Shown: positions 1 through 7,372, counted from the stretch's first letter. The stretch is DNA of 12,931 nucleotides from Betaproteobacteria bacterium (GCA_025362705.1 JANYFH010000052.1:1-12931); one strand, 5' to 3'. Notes: generated from the sequence alone by a model not told the origin. Made by a program: numbers and translations.

Positions 1-128
1 TTTTCGTAGAGCTTCCGTTGCTGCCACTCCGCCACCCAATTGGGTTCGCGTTTGGCCAGATCGCCGCGCATGGGAAACGGCGTGTCGGGTAAATTCAGCG
101 TGCTTTTGTAGTCAACCTTCTGATCCAT
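1..128 (-). CDS. ileS: Isoleucyl-tRNA synthetase, N-terminal fragment (cut by window edge)
   Basis: Only the first 42 or so residues are in the window, beginning MDQKVDYKSTLNLPDTPFPM and followed by a segment with RGDLAKREPNW. This matches the N-terminus of bacterial isoleucyl-tRNA synthetase, where a short lead-in with the TLNLP and FPMRGDL motifs precedes the Rossmann catalytic core. The enzyme charges tRNA-Ile with isoleucine in the cytoplasm. The catalytic HIGH and KMSKS motifs lie outside the window, so activity cannot be judged. The gene starts 11 bases after the ribF stop on the same strand, and the ribF-ileS order is a well-known arrangement in proteobacteria (usually followed by lspA). 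No strong Shine-Dalgarno sequence is visible in the short gap, so translation probably depends on the upstream gene. The identity is firm despite the short length because of the motifs plus the neighbour. Confidence 0.93.
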   Translation of the reverse strand, partial: MDQKVDYKSTLNLPDTPFPMRGDLAKREPNWVAEWQQRKLYE

Positions 129-139
129 CACTAATCCGA

Positions 140-1111
140 TCACAAAATGTTTTTCGCCTTTGATACGTCGTCGTCTATTTGCCGACTAAGCGCTTCGAGG
201 CTTTCAAAATCTTGTTCGTCGCGGATTTTTTCGATGAAGGTACAGGCGAGACGTTGACCATAAACGTCAGCCGCAAAATCGAAGAGGAAAACTTCCAGAT
301 GGTGGTGGCCATCGACTGAGACCACTGGATTGGTACCAAGATTGGCGACCCCGTTAAGGATCGTTCCCGCCTTGATTCTTTCAATCCCCGCCACTCCCTC
401 GAGCCCGCGAGTTACAAGCCTGCATTGTACTGCAAACACGCCTGAGAGCGCGGGTTTACGGCTCGTCAACGTGATATTGGCGGTTGGAAAACCGAGAGTG
501 CGGCCGAGTTTTTTGCCGTGCATCACGCGACCGATGATGCTGTACGGGCGACCCAGCATGCGCGCGGCAACATCGAGTTGCCCGTGACTTAGCGCGTCGC
601 GCACGGCGCTCGACGAAATTTTCTCGATGCCGATGACGACGTCCGGCATCGTTTCCACCATAAAGCCGTGCTGCGCACCCGCGCGACGCAGCGTTTCTGA
701 ATCACCGCCGCGCTTTGCGCCAAAACGAAAATCCGCGCCCACCATCAACCAACGCACGTTCATTCTCGTCAGTGCGGCTACGAAATCTTCGGGAGATTGC
801 GTCGCAAATTTTTCGTCAAAGCGCGGCATGAAAACATGTTCAACGCCGGTATCGGAAAGCGCGGCCAGTTTTTCGGTCGTGTTCATGAGGCGCGGTGGCG
901 CGAAGGATGTATCGTTTTTCAGCTTGCCGAAAAATTCACGCGGCAGCGGATGAAACGTCATTGCCGCAAATGCCAGCCCGTGTTCACGTGCAGCCTCGAT
1001 ACCGGCTGCAAGAATCGCCTGATGACCGCGATGCACACCATCGAAATTACCGATTGCCAGTGCAAGCGGCGCGCTGACTGGTGCAAGCGCGCGATGCAGC
1101 CACATCTTCAT
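140..1111 (-). CDS. ribF: Bifunctional riboflavin kinase / FAD synthetase RibF
   Basis: The 323-residue protein converts riboflavin to FMN and FMN to FAD in the cytoplasm. The N-terminal nucleotidyltransferase (FAD synthetase) domain shows GNFDGVHRGHQ at residues 21-31 and ISSSAVRDAL at 165-174. The C-terminal riboflavin kinase domain shows the glycine-rich GKKLGRTLGFPTANI at 199-213, NGVANLGTNP at 253-262 and HLEVFLFDF at 271-279. The length is near the family norm of about 310. The reading frame stays open upstream to about 1390, but the ATG at 1111 is chosen because it puts the family N-terminus about 20 residues before GNFDGVH and forms an ATGA overlap with the murJ stop, a classic sign of translational coupling. 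A stretch at about residues 235-250 (RGLEGVAGIERIKAG) looks slightly longer than in the typical kinase domain; it interrupts no motif. Confidence 0.96.
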   Translation of the reverse strand: MKMWLHRALAPVSAPLALAIGNFDGVHRGHQAILAAGIEAAREHGLAFAAMTFHPLPREFFGKLKNDTSFAPPRLMNTTEKLAALSDTGVEHVFMPRFDEKFATQSPEDFVAALTRMNVRWLMVGADFRFGAKRGGDSETLRRAGAQHGFMVETMPDVVIGIEKISSSAVRDALSHGQLDVAARMLGRPYSIIGRVMHGKKLGRTLGFPTANITLTSRKPALSGVFAVQCRLVTRGLEGVAGIERIKAGTILNGVANLGTNPVVSVDGHHHLEVFLFDFAADVYGQRLACTFIEKIRDEQDFESLEALSRQIDDDVSKAKNIL

Positions 1112-2655
1112 GTGAGACGGCTGGAGAATTGGCGCAATCGAAAACCCATGAACCACAGACTTGCAAAGTAGGTAAATGCTCCCGCGCAGATGACGAGAGC
1201 GAGTCGCCAGCATTTCGCTGGTGTAGTCGACGTTAACCATTCGGTGTCCGCACCGGATAGCCAGAAAAGCACGACACCCATCACATAAAGCGCTACCGCG
1301 ATTTTCAGTACGAAAGCCAGCCATTCCGGCTGCGGTACAAAGATGTTTTGTTTGCGCATAAAAAAATACAACAACCCGGCGTTGACGCACGCGCCCAAAC
1401 CGATTGAAAGTGCCAGGCCCGCGTGCCTGTACAAAGGTACAAATGCCAGGTTGAAGAGTTGCGTTACCACCAGCGTGAAGATGGCAATCTTCACAGGTGT
1501 CTTGATGTTCTGCCGCGCGTAAAAGCCGGGCGCCAGAATTTTCACGAGGATGATGCCCGTCAATCCGACCGAGTACGCAACCAATGCAGCGCGCGTCATC
1601 ATTACGTCTTGCGCGCGAAATTCGCCATGTTGAAAAATCGTCGCAATCAGCGGGGTTGCAAGCAGCGCCAGCGCGACGGCTGCGGGCAAAGTCAACAATA
1701 GTGTGAGTCGCAATCCCCAGTCGAGTAACCGCGAATATTCTGCGGGATTGTCTTCGGCATGGTGTTTAACCAATGACGGCAGCAGTACCGTGCCGAGTGC
1801 TACACCGAGCAGTGCCGACGGAAATTCCATCAGACGATCCGCCGCAGTTAACCATGAGACTGACCCGGTTTGTAGAAACGACGCAATTTGCGTATTAAGC
1901 AAGAGTGAAATCTGCGCGACTGATACGCCAAGGATGGCTGGCGCCATCAGCATGAGTACGCGTGCGACACCTTCGTCTTTGCGGAACTTCCATGCGGCCA
2001 GCGAGATGCGCGGCACCATGTTGATTTTGCGCAACGCAGGAATCTGGAATGCGAGCTGTACGATACCGCCGAGAAAGGTGCCCCATGCCAATGCCAGTAT
2101 CGGCGGATTGATATGCGGGGCCAGAAACAACGCGCAGGCGATCACGGAAAGGTTGAGTAATACCGGCGTGAAGGCAGGTGTCTTGAAGGCGCTAAAGGTA
2201 TTGAGAATTCCCGCCGACAATGCAACCAGCGAGATAAAGAAAATGTAGGGAAATGTAATTCTCACGAGCTGCGTCGTGAGATCAAATTTTTCCGGATTTG
2301 CGGCAAATCCCCAGGCGTTCACGTAAACCAGGACGGGCGCAGCGATCACGCCAATCAAGGTAACGACGAACAGGATCAATGCCAGAACACTGGCAATCCG
2401 GTCAGCGAGCACTCGCGTTTCGGTTTCACCTCGCCTAGTTTTGTATTCTGCGAAAACGGGCACGAACGCCTGGCTGAAGGCACCTTCGGCAAACAGGCGA
2501 CGCAGCAAATTTGGGATGCGCCACGCAACCTGGAAGGCATCCATCGCCGCGCTGGCGCCAAAAAGGTTAAAGCCGATGATTTCGCGTATCAACCCGGTAA
2601 TGCGCGACAGAAAAGTCATCGCGGAGACCGAGAGGGCGGCTTTAAGAAGGTTCAT
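1108..2655 (-). CDS. murJ: Lipid II flippase MurJ (MviN)
   Basis: A 515-residue, very hydrophobic inner-membrane protein of the MOP exporter superfamily that moves lipid II across the cytoplasmic membrane for peptidoglycan synthesis. The N-terminal signature ITGLIREIIGFNLFGASAAM is present. Arg18, Arg24, Asp39 and Arg52 fall at the positions known to be essential in E. coli MurJ, and Arg274 in ADRLMEFPS is the counterpart of the essential Arg270. The length and many hydrophobic segments fit the usual 14 transmembrane helices. It is the first gene of a minus-strand operon with ribF and ileS and overlaps ribF by 4 bases. It diverges from rpsT across a 142-base gap, a common betaproteobacterial layout. 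I could not identify its promoter convincingly. A second ATG lies 10 bases upstream of the chosen start (2665) but is out of frame. Confidence 0.97.
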   Translation of the reverse strand: MNLLKAALSVSAMTFLSRITGLIREIIGFNLFGASAAMDAFQVAWRIPNLLRRLFAEGAFSQAFVPVFAEYKTRRGETETRVLADRIASVLALILFVVTLIGVIAAPVLVYVNAWGFAANPEKFDLTTQLVRITFPYIFFISLVALSAGILNTFSAFKTPAFTPVLLNLSVIACALFLAPHINPPILALAWGTFLGGIVQLAFQIPALRKINMVPRISLAAWKFRKDEGVARVLMLMAPAILGVSVAQISLLLNTQIASFLQTGSVSWLTAADRLMEFPSALLGVALGTVLLPSLVKHHAEDNPAEYSRLLDWGLRLTLLLTLPAAVALALLATPLIATIFQHGEFRAQDVMMTRAALVAYSVGLTGIILVKILAPGFYARQNIKTPVKIAIFTLVVTQLFNLAFVPLYRHAGLALSIGLGACVNAGLLYFFMRKQNIFVPQPEWLAFVLKIAVALYVMGVVLFWLSGADTEWLTSTTPAKCWRLALVICAGAFTYFASLWFMGFRLRQFSSRLT

Positions 2656-2703
2656 GCAGATTCATGAAGACGGAAAAGAAGTGTCGGGAACGAAACAACG
2701 AGA

Positions 2704-2736
2704 AAACCCCAGCAAAATCAGCGGGTTTGCTTTTTT
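2704..2736 (+). terminator. Terminator-like hairpin in the murJ/rpsT divergent gap
   Basis: AAACCC (2704-2709) pairs with GGGTTT (2723-2728). After a two-base bulge, GC (2712-2713) pairs with GC (2721-2722), leaving a 7-base AT-rich loop. The plus-strand copy is followed by GC and six T residues (2731-2736), so the shape is that of a short rho-independent terminator reading rightwards. No plus-strand gene lies immediately upstream. It may stop antisense or stray transcripts before the rpsT promoter, or, read leftwards, form a hairpin in the murJ leader. It partly overlaps the -35 region of rpsT, so chance remains possible. Confidence 0.4.
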
Positions 2737-2754
2737 ACAGGGCTGCGCTATAAT
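2727..2754 (+). promoter_or_regulatory. Sigma70-type promoter for rpsT
   Basis: A perfect TATAAT -10 box sits at 2749-2754. The best -35 candidate is TTGCTT at 2727-2732 with a 16-base spacer, which matches consensus only in TTG. Transcription would start near 2761, giving a leader of about 37 nt before the rpsT ATG. The perfect -10 and its position between divergent genes make a promoter likely; the -35 assignment is tentative. Confidence 0.7.
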
Positions 2755-2797
2755 ACTCGGCTTCCCGCAAATTTCATCGCAAGAATCTGGAAAAATC

Positions 2798-3088
2798 ATG
2801 GCAAATACCAAACAAGCCGCCAAGCGCGCACGTCAAGCCGTCAAACAACGCGGCCACAACATGGGCCAACGTTCGGAGTTGCGTACCGCAATCAAGAAAG
2901 TCAGAGTTGCTGTCGCCGCAGGCGATAAGGCTCAGGCTGAAGCCGTGTTCAAGTCTTCGGTATCGACGATCGATTCCATCGCCGACAAAAACATCATTCA
3001 CAAAAACAAGGCTGCTCGTCACAAGAGCCGTCTTTCCGCTGCGATCAAGGCAATCGGCTCAAAAGGTCAGGTCGCAGCGCAAGCGTAA
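2798..3088 (+). CDS. rpsT: 30S ribosomal protein S20
   Basis: A 96-residue, highly basic protein that binds 16S rRNA in the body of the small subunit and helps early assembly. The start MANTKQAAKRARQAVKQR and the later IHKNKAARHKSRLSAAIK (about residues 67-84) are S20 hallmarks. The family is usually 85-90 residues; this one has a short Ala/Gln-rich C-terminal tail (GSKGQVAAQA). The frame is open far upstream, but the ATG at 2798 is fixed by the conserved MANT(K/A) start and lies downstream of the promoter's perfect -10 box. The gene stands alone as a one-gene transcript with its own promoter and terminator, divergent from murJ. S20 is autoregulated at translation in E. coli; whether this holds here cannot be read from the sequence. 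Confidence 0.98.
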   Translation: MANTKQAAKRARQAVKQRGHNMGQRSELRTAIKKVRVAVAAGDKAQAEAVFKSSVSTIDSIADKNIIHKNKAARHKSRLSAAIKAIGSKGQVAAQA

Positions 3089-3108
3089 GGCACCCGCATT
3101 TGTCGCAA

Positions 3109-3126
3109 GGGGTTAGCGTCAACCCC
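3109..3126 (+). other. Short perfect hairpin after rpsT
   Basis: GGGGTT (3109-3114) and AACCCC (3121-3126) form a six-base-pair stem with a six-base loop, 20 bases after the rpsT stop and just before the main terminator. There is no T tract, so it is not a terminator by itself. It may protect the 3' end of the rpsT mRNA. Confidence 0.45.
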
Positions 3127-3138
3127 GCCCGCGCCATC

Positions 3139-3191
3139 ACCGCCGATTTCGCGCCCATTGCTGGCACGAACTAAATCGGCGGTTTTCTTTT
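3139..3191 (+). terminator. Rho-independent terminator of rpsT
   Basis: An 11-base-pair perfect stem, ACCGCCGATTT (3139-3149) with AAATCGGCGGT (3173-3183), encloses a 23-base loop that can form a small inner GCC/GGC stem. It is followed by TTTTCTTTT. It lies 50 bases after the rpsT stop and 27 bases before the convergent end of the DUF3579 gene. Read from the other strand the stem is followed by few T residues, so it mainly serves rpsT. Confidence 0.88.
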
Positions 3192-3217
3192 GGGGTTTCC
3201 GCGCGGACAATCACGGA

Positions 3218-3571
3218 TTATTTCCCCAAGGTTTCCAGCGCGCTTCCCGGAAGAGGACAGTAATCCTCGGTTGCGGGAACAGTCGGATCGATAACGACCA
3301 ATTCATTGTCTTTGGCGAAATCAAGCAAAAAGCGATATGCGCGCGGCTCAATTTCCGCCAGTGAAGGTTCCACCACTACGCAGCGCACACCGTCGAGCAG
3401 CATCGGTCGCACAAAACTCGAATAACGCATCTGACGATCACCGCCAAATGAGGACATGATTCCACAGAGGCGCTCAGCCCAGTCACTCGGTCGAAAAGCG
3501 CGGCCACTAAGCGTTACGCCTTCAATGATGAGGCGGGGTGGTAGCGGAACGGCGTTGGTCGGGGGCGACAT
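3218..3571 (-). CDS. DUF3579 domain-containing protein
   Basis: A small soluble protein of 117 residues with no signal peptide or membrane segment. The run LIIEGVTLSGRAFRPSDWAE (residues 14-33), then RLCGIM, a central MLLDGVRCVVVEP (58-70) and AYRFLLDFAKDNELVVID (79-96), match the DUF3579 family as I know it: short conserved proteins seen mostly in betaproteobacteria, of unknown function. The start at 3571 is chosen because it gives the family length; an in-frame ATG at 3625 would add 18 poorly conserved-looking residues and lies only about 14 bases from the -10 box at 3639-3644. No clear Shine-Dalgarno precedes the ATG. It converges with rpsT and diverges from argD. Its recurrent place between rpsT and the arginine genes suggests nothing specific about its role, so no function is assigned. 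Confidence 0.88.
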   Translation of the reverse strand: MSPPTNAVPLPPRLIIEGVTLSGRAFRPSDWAERLCGIMSSFGGDRQMRYSSFVRPMLLDGVRCVVVEPSLAEIEPRAYRFLLDFAKDNELVVIDPTVPATEDYCPLPGSALETLGK

Positions 3572-3623
3572 TTCGGGCGGTTTGATGTGGTGTAAGTGGG
3601 TGGCGCTCGCCCGAGAGGAACGC

Positions 3624-3659
3624 ACAGAGCGGTGTCAGATTATAACTTTGTCGCTCTGT
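3624..3659 (-). promoter_or_regulatory. -10 box for the DUF3579 gene inside an inverted repeat (operator candidate)
   Basis: On the minus strand a perfect TATAAT lies at 3644-3639, 68 bases before the DUF3579 start codon. No good -35 is seen at 16-18 bases; GTTTGC is the nearest. The -10 box is flanked by a perfect 8-base inverted repeat, ACAGAGCG (3624-3631) and CGCTCTGT (3652-3659), with 20 bases between the arms. The symmetry around a weak -35 promoter suggests a protein-binding site, but this is inference. Confidence 0.5.
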
Positions 3660-3673
3660 CGCAAACCCAATTG

Positions 3674-3702
3674 TTGCACTGCAAACAAGATTGCCATATA
3701 GT
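3674..3702 (+). promoter_or_regulatory. Sigma70-type promoter for the arginine cluster
   Basis: TTGCAC (3674-3679) and TATAGT (3697-3702) are separated by exactly 17 bases, each differing from consensus at one or two positions. The predicted transcription start is near 3709, leaving a leader of about 133 nt before argD. It diverges from the DUF3579 promoter, with the two -10 boxes about 53 bases apart. Confidence 0.72.
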
Positions 3703-3720
3703 TTATTTCCCGAATATTGA

Positions 3721-3783
3721 GCGGCGGTCCGCACGAGGCCGCCGTTGTTGTTTTCGGCCGCCGTTTGCATTTTTGTAGGCGGC
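3721..3783 (+). promoter_or_regulatory. argD leader with competing hairpins (attenuator candidate)
   Basis: Within about 12 bases of the predicted transcription start, arm A (CGGCGGTC, 3722-3729) can pair with arm B (GGCCGCCG, 3737-3744). That gives a stem of about 8 pairs including one G-U, followed by TTGTTGTTTT. The ten bases of arm B, GGCCGCCGTT (3737-3746), recur exactly as arm B' (3756-3765), which is followed by TTGCATTTTTG and could also pair with arm A. A fourth arm, GGCGGC (3778-3783), can pair with GCCGCC of either B or B'. Mutually exclusive folds next to T-rich stretches resemble a transcription attenuator; no ligand or leader peptide is apparent. Confidence 0.4.
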
Positions 3784-3841
3784 ATTGAAAGCTGCATTAC
3801 ACAATTTCCATCCAGTTCGTGCAGTAAGAGAGGGCGATTCA

Positions 3842-5038
3842 ATGCTATCCATTCATCAGATGAATACCTACAAACCACTTGCGGTCGCGTTTAGCCATGG
3901 TGAGGGTGCATGGTTGTATACGACCGAAGGCAGGAAGGTGCTTGATGCCCTCGCCGGGATCGCGGTATCTGGCTTGGGACATGCGCATCCAAAGCTTGTG
4001 AAAAGCATTGCCGAGCAGGCTGGTCGAATCATTCACACCTCGAATTTGGTCGATATTCCGGAACAGGCAGCCCTTGCGGACAAATTGTGCGGGCTGGCTA
4101 GAATGGACAATGTATTCTTCGGAAACTCTGGTGCGGAAGCCAATGAGTGCGCCATCAAGATCGCGCGCCTGTACGGCCATCAGCGCGGCGTTGCCAGCCC
4201 GCAGATTATCGTCATGGAGCACGCATGGCACGGCAGAACGCTGGCCACTCTTGCCGCAACGGGTTCGCGCAAGGCGCAAGCCGGGTTTGAGCCGCTGGTG
4301 GGAGGATTCATTCGCGTTCCGTATAACGATTTTGAAGCAGTTCGGGCAATTGCTGCGCACAATAAAGATGTCGTTGCAGTACTTGCCGAGGTGTTGCAGG
4401 GAGAGGGCGGTATTGTCGAGGCGCGTGCAGACTATTTGCGCCAGTTACGCGAACTCTGCACGCAGAAGGAATGGTTCCTGATGATCGACGAAGTGCAGTC
4501 GGGAATCGGTCGTACGGGCAAGTGGTTCGCGCATCAATGGAGCGGTATCACGCCAGATGTGATGACCCTTGCCAAAGGTTTGGGTTCTGGAGTGCCGATT
4601 GGTGCGTGTCTGGCACGTGGCGTTGCAGCGAATGTGTTCAAACCGGGTAATCATGGAACCACATTTGGTGGTGGCCCGCTGGTCTCGGTTGCCGCGTTGC
4701 GTACGCTGGAAATTATGGAAGAGGAAGGGTTGCTCGCCAACGCTGCCAAGATGGGGGCGATTCTAAAGAGTGGATTTAGCCAGGCCTTGCAGGGCGTTCC
4801 TGGCGTGAAGGAGGTGCGCGGAATGGGCCTGATGCTTGGTATCGATCTTGATCGTCCGTGCGGCGACATCGTCAAGATGGCGCTGGACGCCGGTATCTTC
4901 ACCAACGTCACGCAAGACAGCGTGATTCGCCTGCTGCCTGCCCTCATCATTAATGAGAGCGAGGCGCGGGAAATTGTCGCGCGGCTCGTACCCGTCATCA
5001 AGGCATTTCTGGCGCAACCGATGCGGGCTGCAGCTTAG
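3842..5038 (+). CDS. argD: Acetylornithine aminotransferase ArgD
   Basis: A 398-residue class III pyridoxal-phosphate aminotransferase that converts N-acetylglutamate 5-semialdehyde to N-acetylornithine, using glutamate as amino donor. Many family members also serve as succinyldiaminopimelate aminotransferase in lysine synthesis. FFGNSGAEANE (residues 92-102) binds the cofactor phosphate, HGRTLA follows at 130-135, MIDEVQSGIGRTG (214-226) carries Asp216, and LAKGLGSGVPIGA (243-255) carries Lys245, the Schiff-base lysine. HGTTFGGGPLVS (271-282) closes the site. The ATG at 3842 is chosen because an AAGAGAGGG ribosome-binding site ends 7 bases before it and the conserved region begins soon after; a TTG at 3785 would add 19 residues without support. 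It is first in an arginine cluster and is followed by argF after 23 bases. The leader may be regulated by alternative hairpins. Confidence 0.96.
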   Translation: MLSIHQMNTYKPLAVAFSHGEGAWLYTTEGRKVLDALAGIAVSGLGHAHPKLVKSIAEQAGRIIHTSNLVDIPEQAALADKLCGLARMDNVFFGNSGAEANECAIKIARLYGHQRGVASPQIIVMEHAWHGRTLATLAATGSRKAQAGFEPLVGGFIRVPYNDFEAVRAIAAHNKDVVAVLAEVLQGEGGIVEARADYLRQLRELCTQKEWFLMIDEVQSGIGRTGKWFAHQWSGITPDVMTLAKGLGSGVPIGACLARGVAANVFKPGNHGTTFGGGPLVSVAALRTLEIMEEEGLLANAAKMGAILKSGFSQALQGVPGVKEVRGMGLMLGIDLDRPCGDIVKMALDAGIFTNVTQDSVIRLLPALIINESEAREIVARLVPVIKAFLAQPMRAAA

Positions 5039-5061
5039 CGCGCATCGGATATTCGGCAGCC

Positions 5062-5976
<915 letters not shown>

Positions 5977-5997
5977 CAAAAAATAACGTAACACTAA

Positions 5998-6045
5998 CAT
6001 TGGCGCGCTTTTCAGAGCATAAATGGCCTGAAATGTGCGCCAATG
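5998..6045 (+). other. Long hairpin between argF and argG
   Basis: CATTGGCGCGC (5998-6008) pairs with GTGCGCCAATG (6035-6045), 11 pairs with one G-U. After a single T-T mismatch TTTCAG (6010-6015) pairs with CTGAAA (6028-6033), and GC/GC (6017-6018 with 6026-6027) can close the top. The whole is a stem of about 19 pairs with a loop of about 7 bases. No T tract follows on the plus strand, so it is not a standard intrinsic terminator. It sits in the middle of the 113-base argF-argG gap. An attenuator, processing site, mRNA stabiliser or dispersed repeat are all possible. Confidence 0.6.
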
Positions 6046-6089
6046 CTGGCGTTTGGATAAATGGATAATTTAGACAAGTGAGCAATTGA

Positions 6090-7322
6090 ATGAGTGAAGT
6101 AAACAAAGTAGTTCTTGCGTATTCAGGTGGTCTCGATACGTCCGTCATCCTGAAATGGCTTCAGGATGTCTACAAATGTGAAGTGATTACCTTCACGGCT
6201 GATATCGGTCAGGGCGAAGAAGTCGAACCTGCACGCAAGAAGGCGATTCAGCTCGGCATCAAAAAACAAAACATCTACATTCAGGATTTGCGCGAAGAAT
6301 TTGTTCGTGATTTTGTTTTCCCGATGTTTCGCGCCAACACCGTTTACGAAGGCGAATATCTGCTTGGCACGTCGATTGCACGGCCGTTGATCGCCAAGAA
6401 CATGATCGATATTGCACGCAAAACCGGCGCCGATGCGATTTCGCACGGCGCAACCGGCAAGGGCAACGATCAGGTGCGTTTCGAATTGGGTGCGTATGCG
6501 CTGATGCCGAACGTAAAAATCATCGCGCCGTGGCGTGAATGGGATTTGCTGTCGCGTGAAAAATTGTTGGAATACGCCGATAAGCACAACATTCCCGTCG
6601 ACTTCAAGAAGCGCAAGGGCGGCGGCGCGCCGTATTCGATGGACGCGAACTTGCTGCACATCAGCTATGAGGGCGGCATTCTCGAGGATCCGAATTTTGA
6701 AGCGGAAGATTCGATGTGGCGCATTACTGTGTCGCCGGAAAAGGCACCTAACAAGCCGGAATACGTTGAACTCGATTACGCCAAGGGTGACATCGTTGCC
6801 ATCAACGGCAAAAAACTGACTCCCGCCAAAGTGCTGATCGAACTCAACCGCCTCGGCGGTAAACACGGTATTGGCCGACTCGACATGGTCGAAAACCGCT
6901 ATGTCGGCATGAAATCGCGCGGCTGCTATGAAACACCTGGCGGCACGATCATGCTCAAAGCGCACCGCGCTATTGAATCGATCACCATGGATCGCGAAGT
7001 TCTGTCATTGAAAGATGATTTGATGCCGCGTTACGGTCGGATGATTTACAACGGCTACTGGTTTTCGCCTGAACGTATTTTGTTGCAGAGTTTGATCGAT
7101 CAATCGCAAGCGACGGTCAATGGCCGCGTACGCTTAAAGCTCTATAAAGGTACTGTGCTGGTGGTGGGACGTGAATCAAAGTCCGATTCGCTGTTTGACC
7201 AAACCATCTCCACATTCGACGACGACGGCGGCGCGTACAATCAGGCTGATGCGGGCGGTTTCATCAAGCTCAATGCGCTGCGCTTGCGGATTGCCGCGAA
7301 CAAGAAATTGCGCAGGAAATGA
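6090..7322 (+). CDS. argG: Argininosuccinate synthase ArgG
   Basis: A 410-residue cytoplasmic enzyme that joins citrulline and aspartate with ATP to give argininosuccinate. The ATP pyrophosphatase P-loop AYSGGLDTS is at residues 10-18. SHGATGKGNDQVRFE at 118-132 binds citrulline and aspartate, and SMDANLLHISYEGG at 183-196 is a further family signature. The length of about 400 places it in the short, common type rather than the longer E. coli type of about 447. The product of the neighbouring argF (citrulline) is its substrate. The ATG at 6090 is the only start that keeps the P-loop at its usual distance from the N-terminus; the ribosome-binding site is weak. I see no convincing promoter in the 113-base gap, though GATAAT at 6064-6069 could be an isolated -10 box. 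argH, the next step, is not in the window. Confidence 0.98.
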   Translation: MSEVNKVVLAYSGGLDTSVILKWLQDVYKCEVITFTADIGQGEEVEPARKKAIQLGIKKQNIYIQDLREEFVRDFVFPMFRANTVYEGEYLLGTSIARPLIAKNMIDIARKTGADAISHGATGKGNDQVRFELGAYALMPNVKIIAPWREWDLLSREKLLEYADKHNIPVDFKKRKGGGAPYSMDANLLHISYEGGILEDPNFEAEDSMWRITVSPEKAPNKPEYVELDYAKGDIVAINGKKLTPAKVLIELNRLGGKHGIGRLDMVENRYVGMKSRGCYETPGGTIMLKAHRAIESITMDREVLSLKDDLMPRYGRMIYNGYWFSPERILLQSLIDQSQATVNGRVRLKLYKGTVLVVGRESKSDSLFDQTISTFDDDGGAYNQADAGGFIKLNALRLRIAANKKLRRK

Positions 7323-7324
7323 CG

Positions 7325-7362
7325 TTTACCTCTCCGTTTGGAGGGGTTTAGTGAGAGGTAAA
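7325..7362 (+). repeat. Inverted repeat with alternative hairpin between argG and yajQ
   Basis: TTTACCTCTC (7325-7334) and GAGAGGTAAA (7353-7362) are perfect 10-base inverted arms around an 18-base loop. A second fold is possible: CCTCTCC (7329-7335) with GGAGGGG (7340-7346), a GTTT tetraloop and one G-U pair, followed by TTTAGT. The right arm runs into the purine-rich AAAAGG (7360-7365) that acts as ribosome-binding site for yajQ. Its look (CCTCTCC, GGAGGGG, GAGAGG) recalls dispersed intergenic repeats common in proteobacteria, but no second copy is present here. Confidence 0.55.
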
Positions 7363-7372
7363 AGGTAAAGAA

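Noticed and set aside
1112..1390. In-frame upstream extension of ribF by 93 residues
   Set aside because: It lies entirely within murJ coding sequence, has no RibF-like content, and the ATGA overlap with the murJ stop gives a natural start at 1111.
2441..2797. Longer N-terminus for rpsT
   Set aside because: The extension is antisense to murJ and passes through the rpsT promoter; S20 starts at MANTK.
3785..3841. Alternative TTG start for argD
   Set aside because: It would place the start right at the last leader arm with no ribosome-binding site; the ATG at 3842 has one at good spacing and fits the family N-terminus.
3600..3841. ArgR-type operator (ARG box) near argD
   Set aside because: No pair of 18-base ARG-box palindromes is visible; the dyad present (ACAGAGCG/CGCTCTGT) has a different sequence and spacing.
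6123..6965. 280-codon open frame antisense to argG
   Set aside because: No recognisable domain; the composition (rich in Phe, Val, Arg) is that of a shadow frame opposite a strongly conserved gene, and there is no independent promoter or ribosome-binding site.
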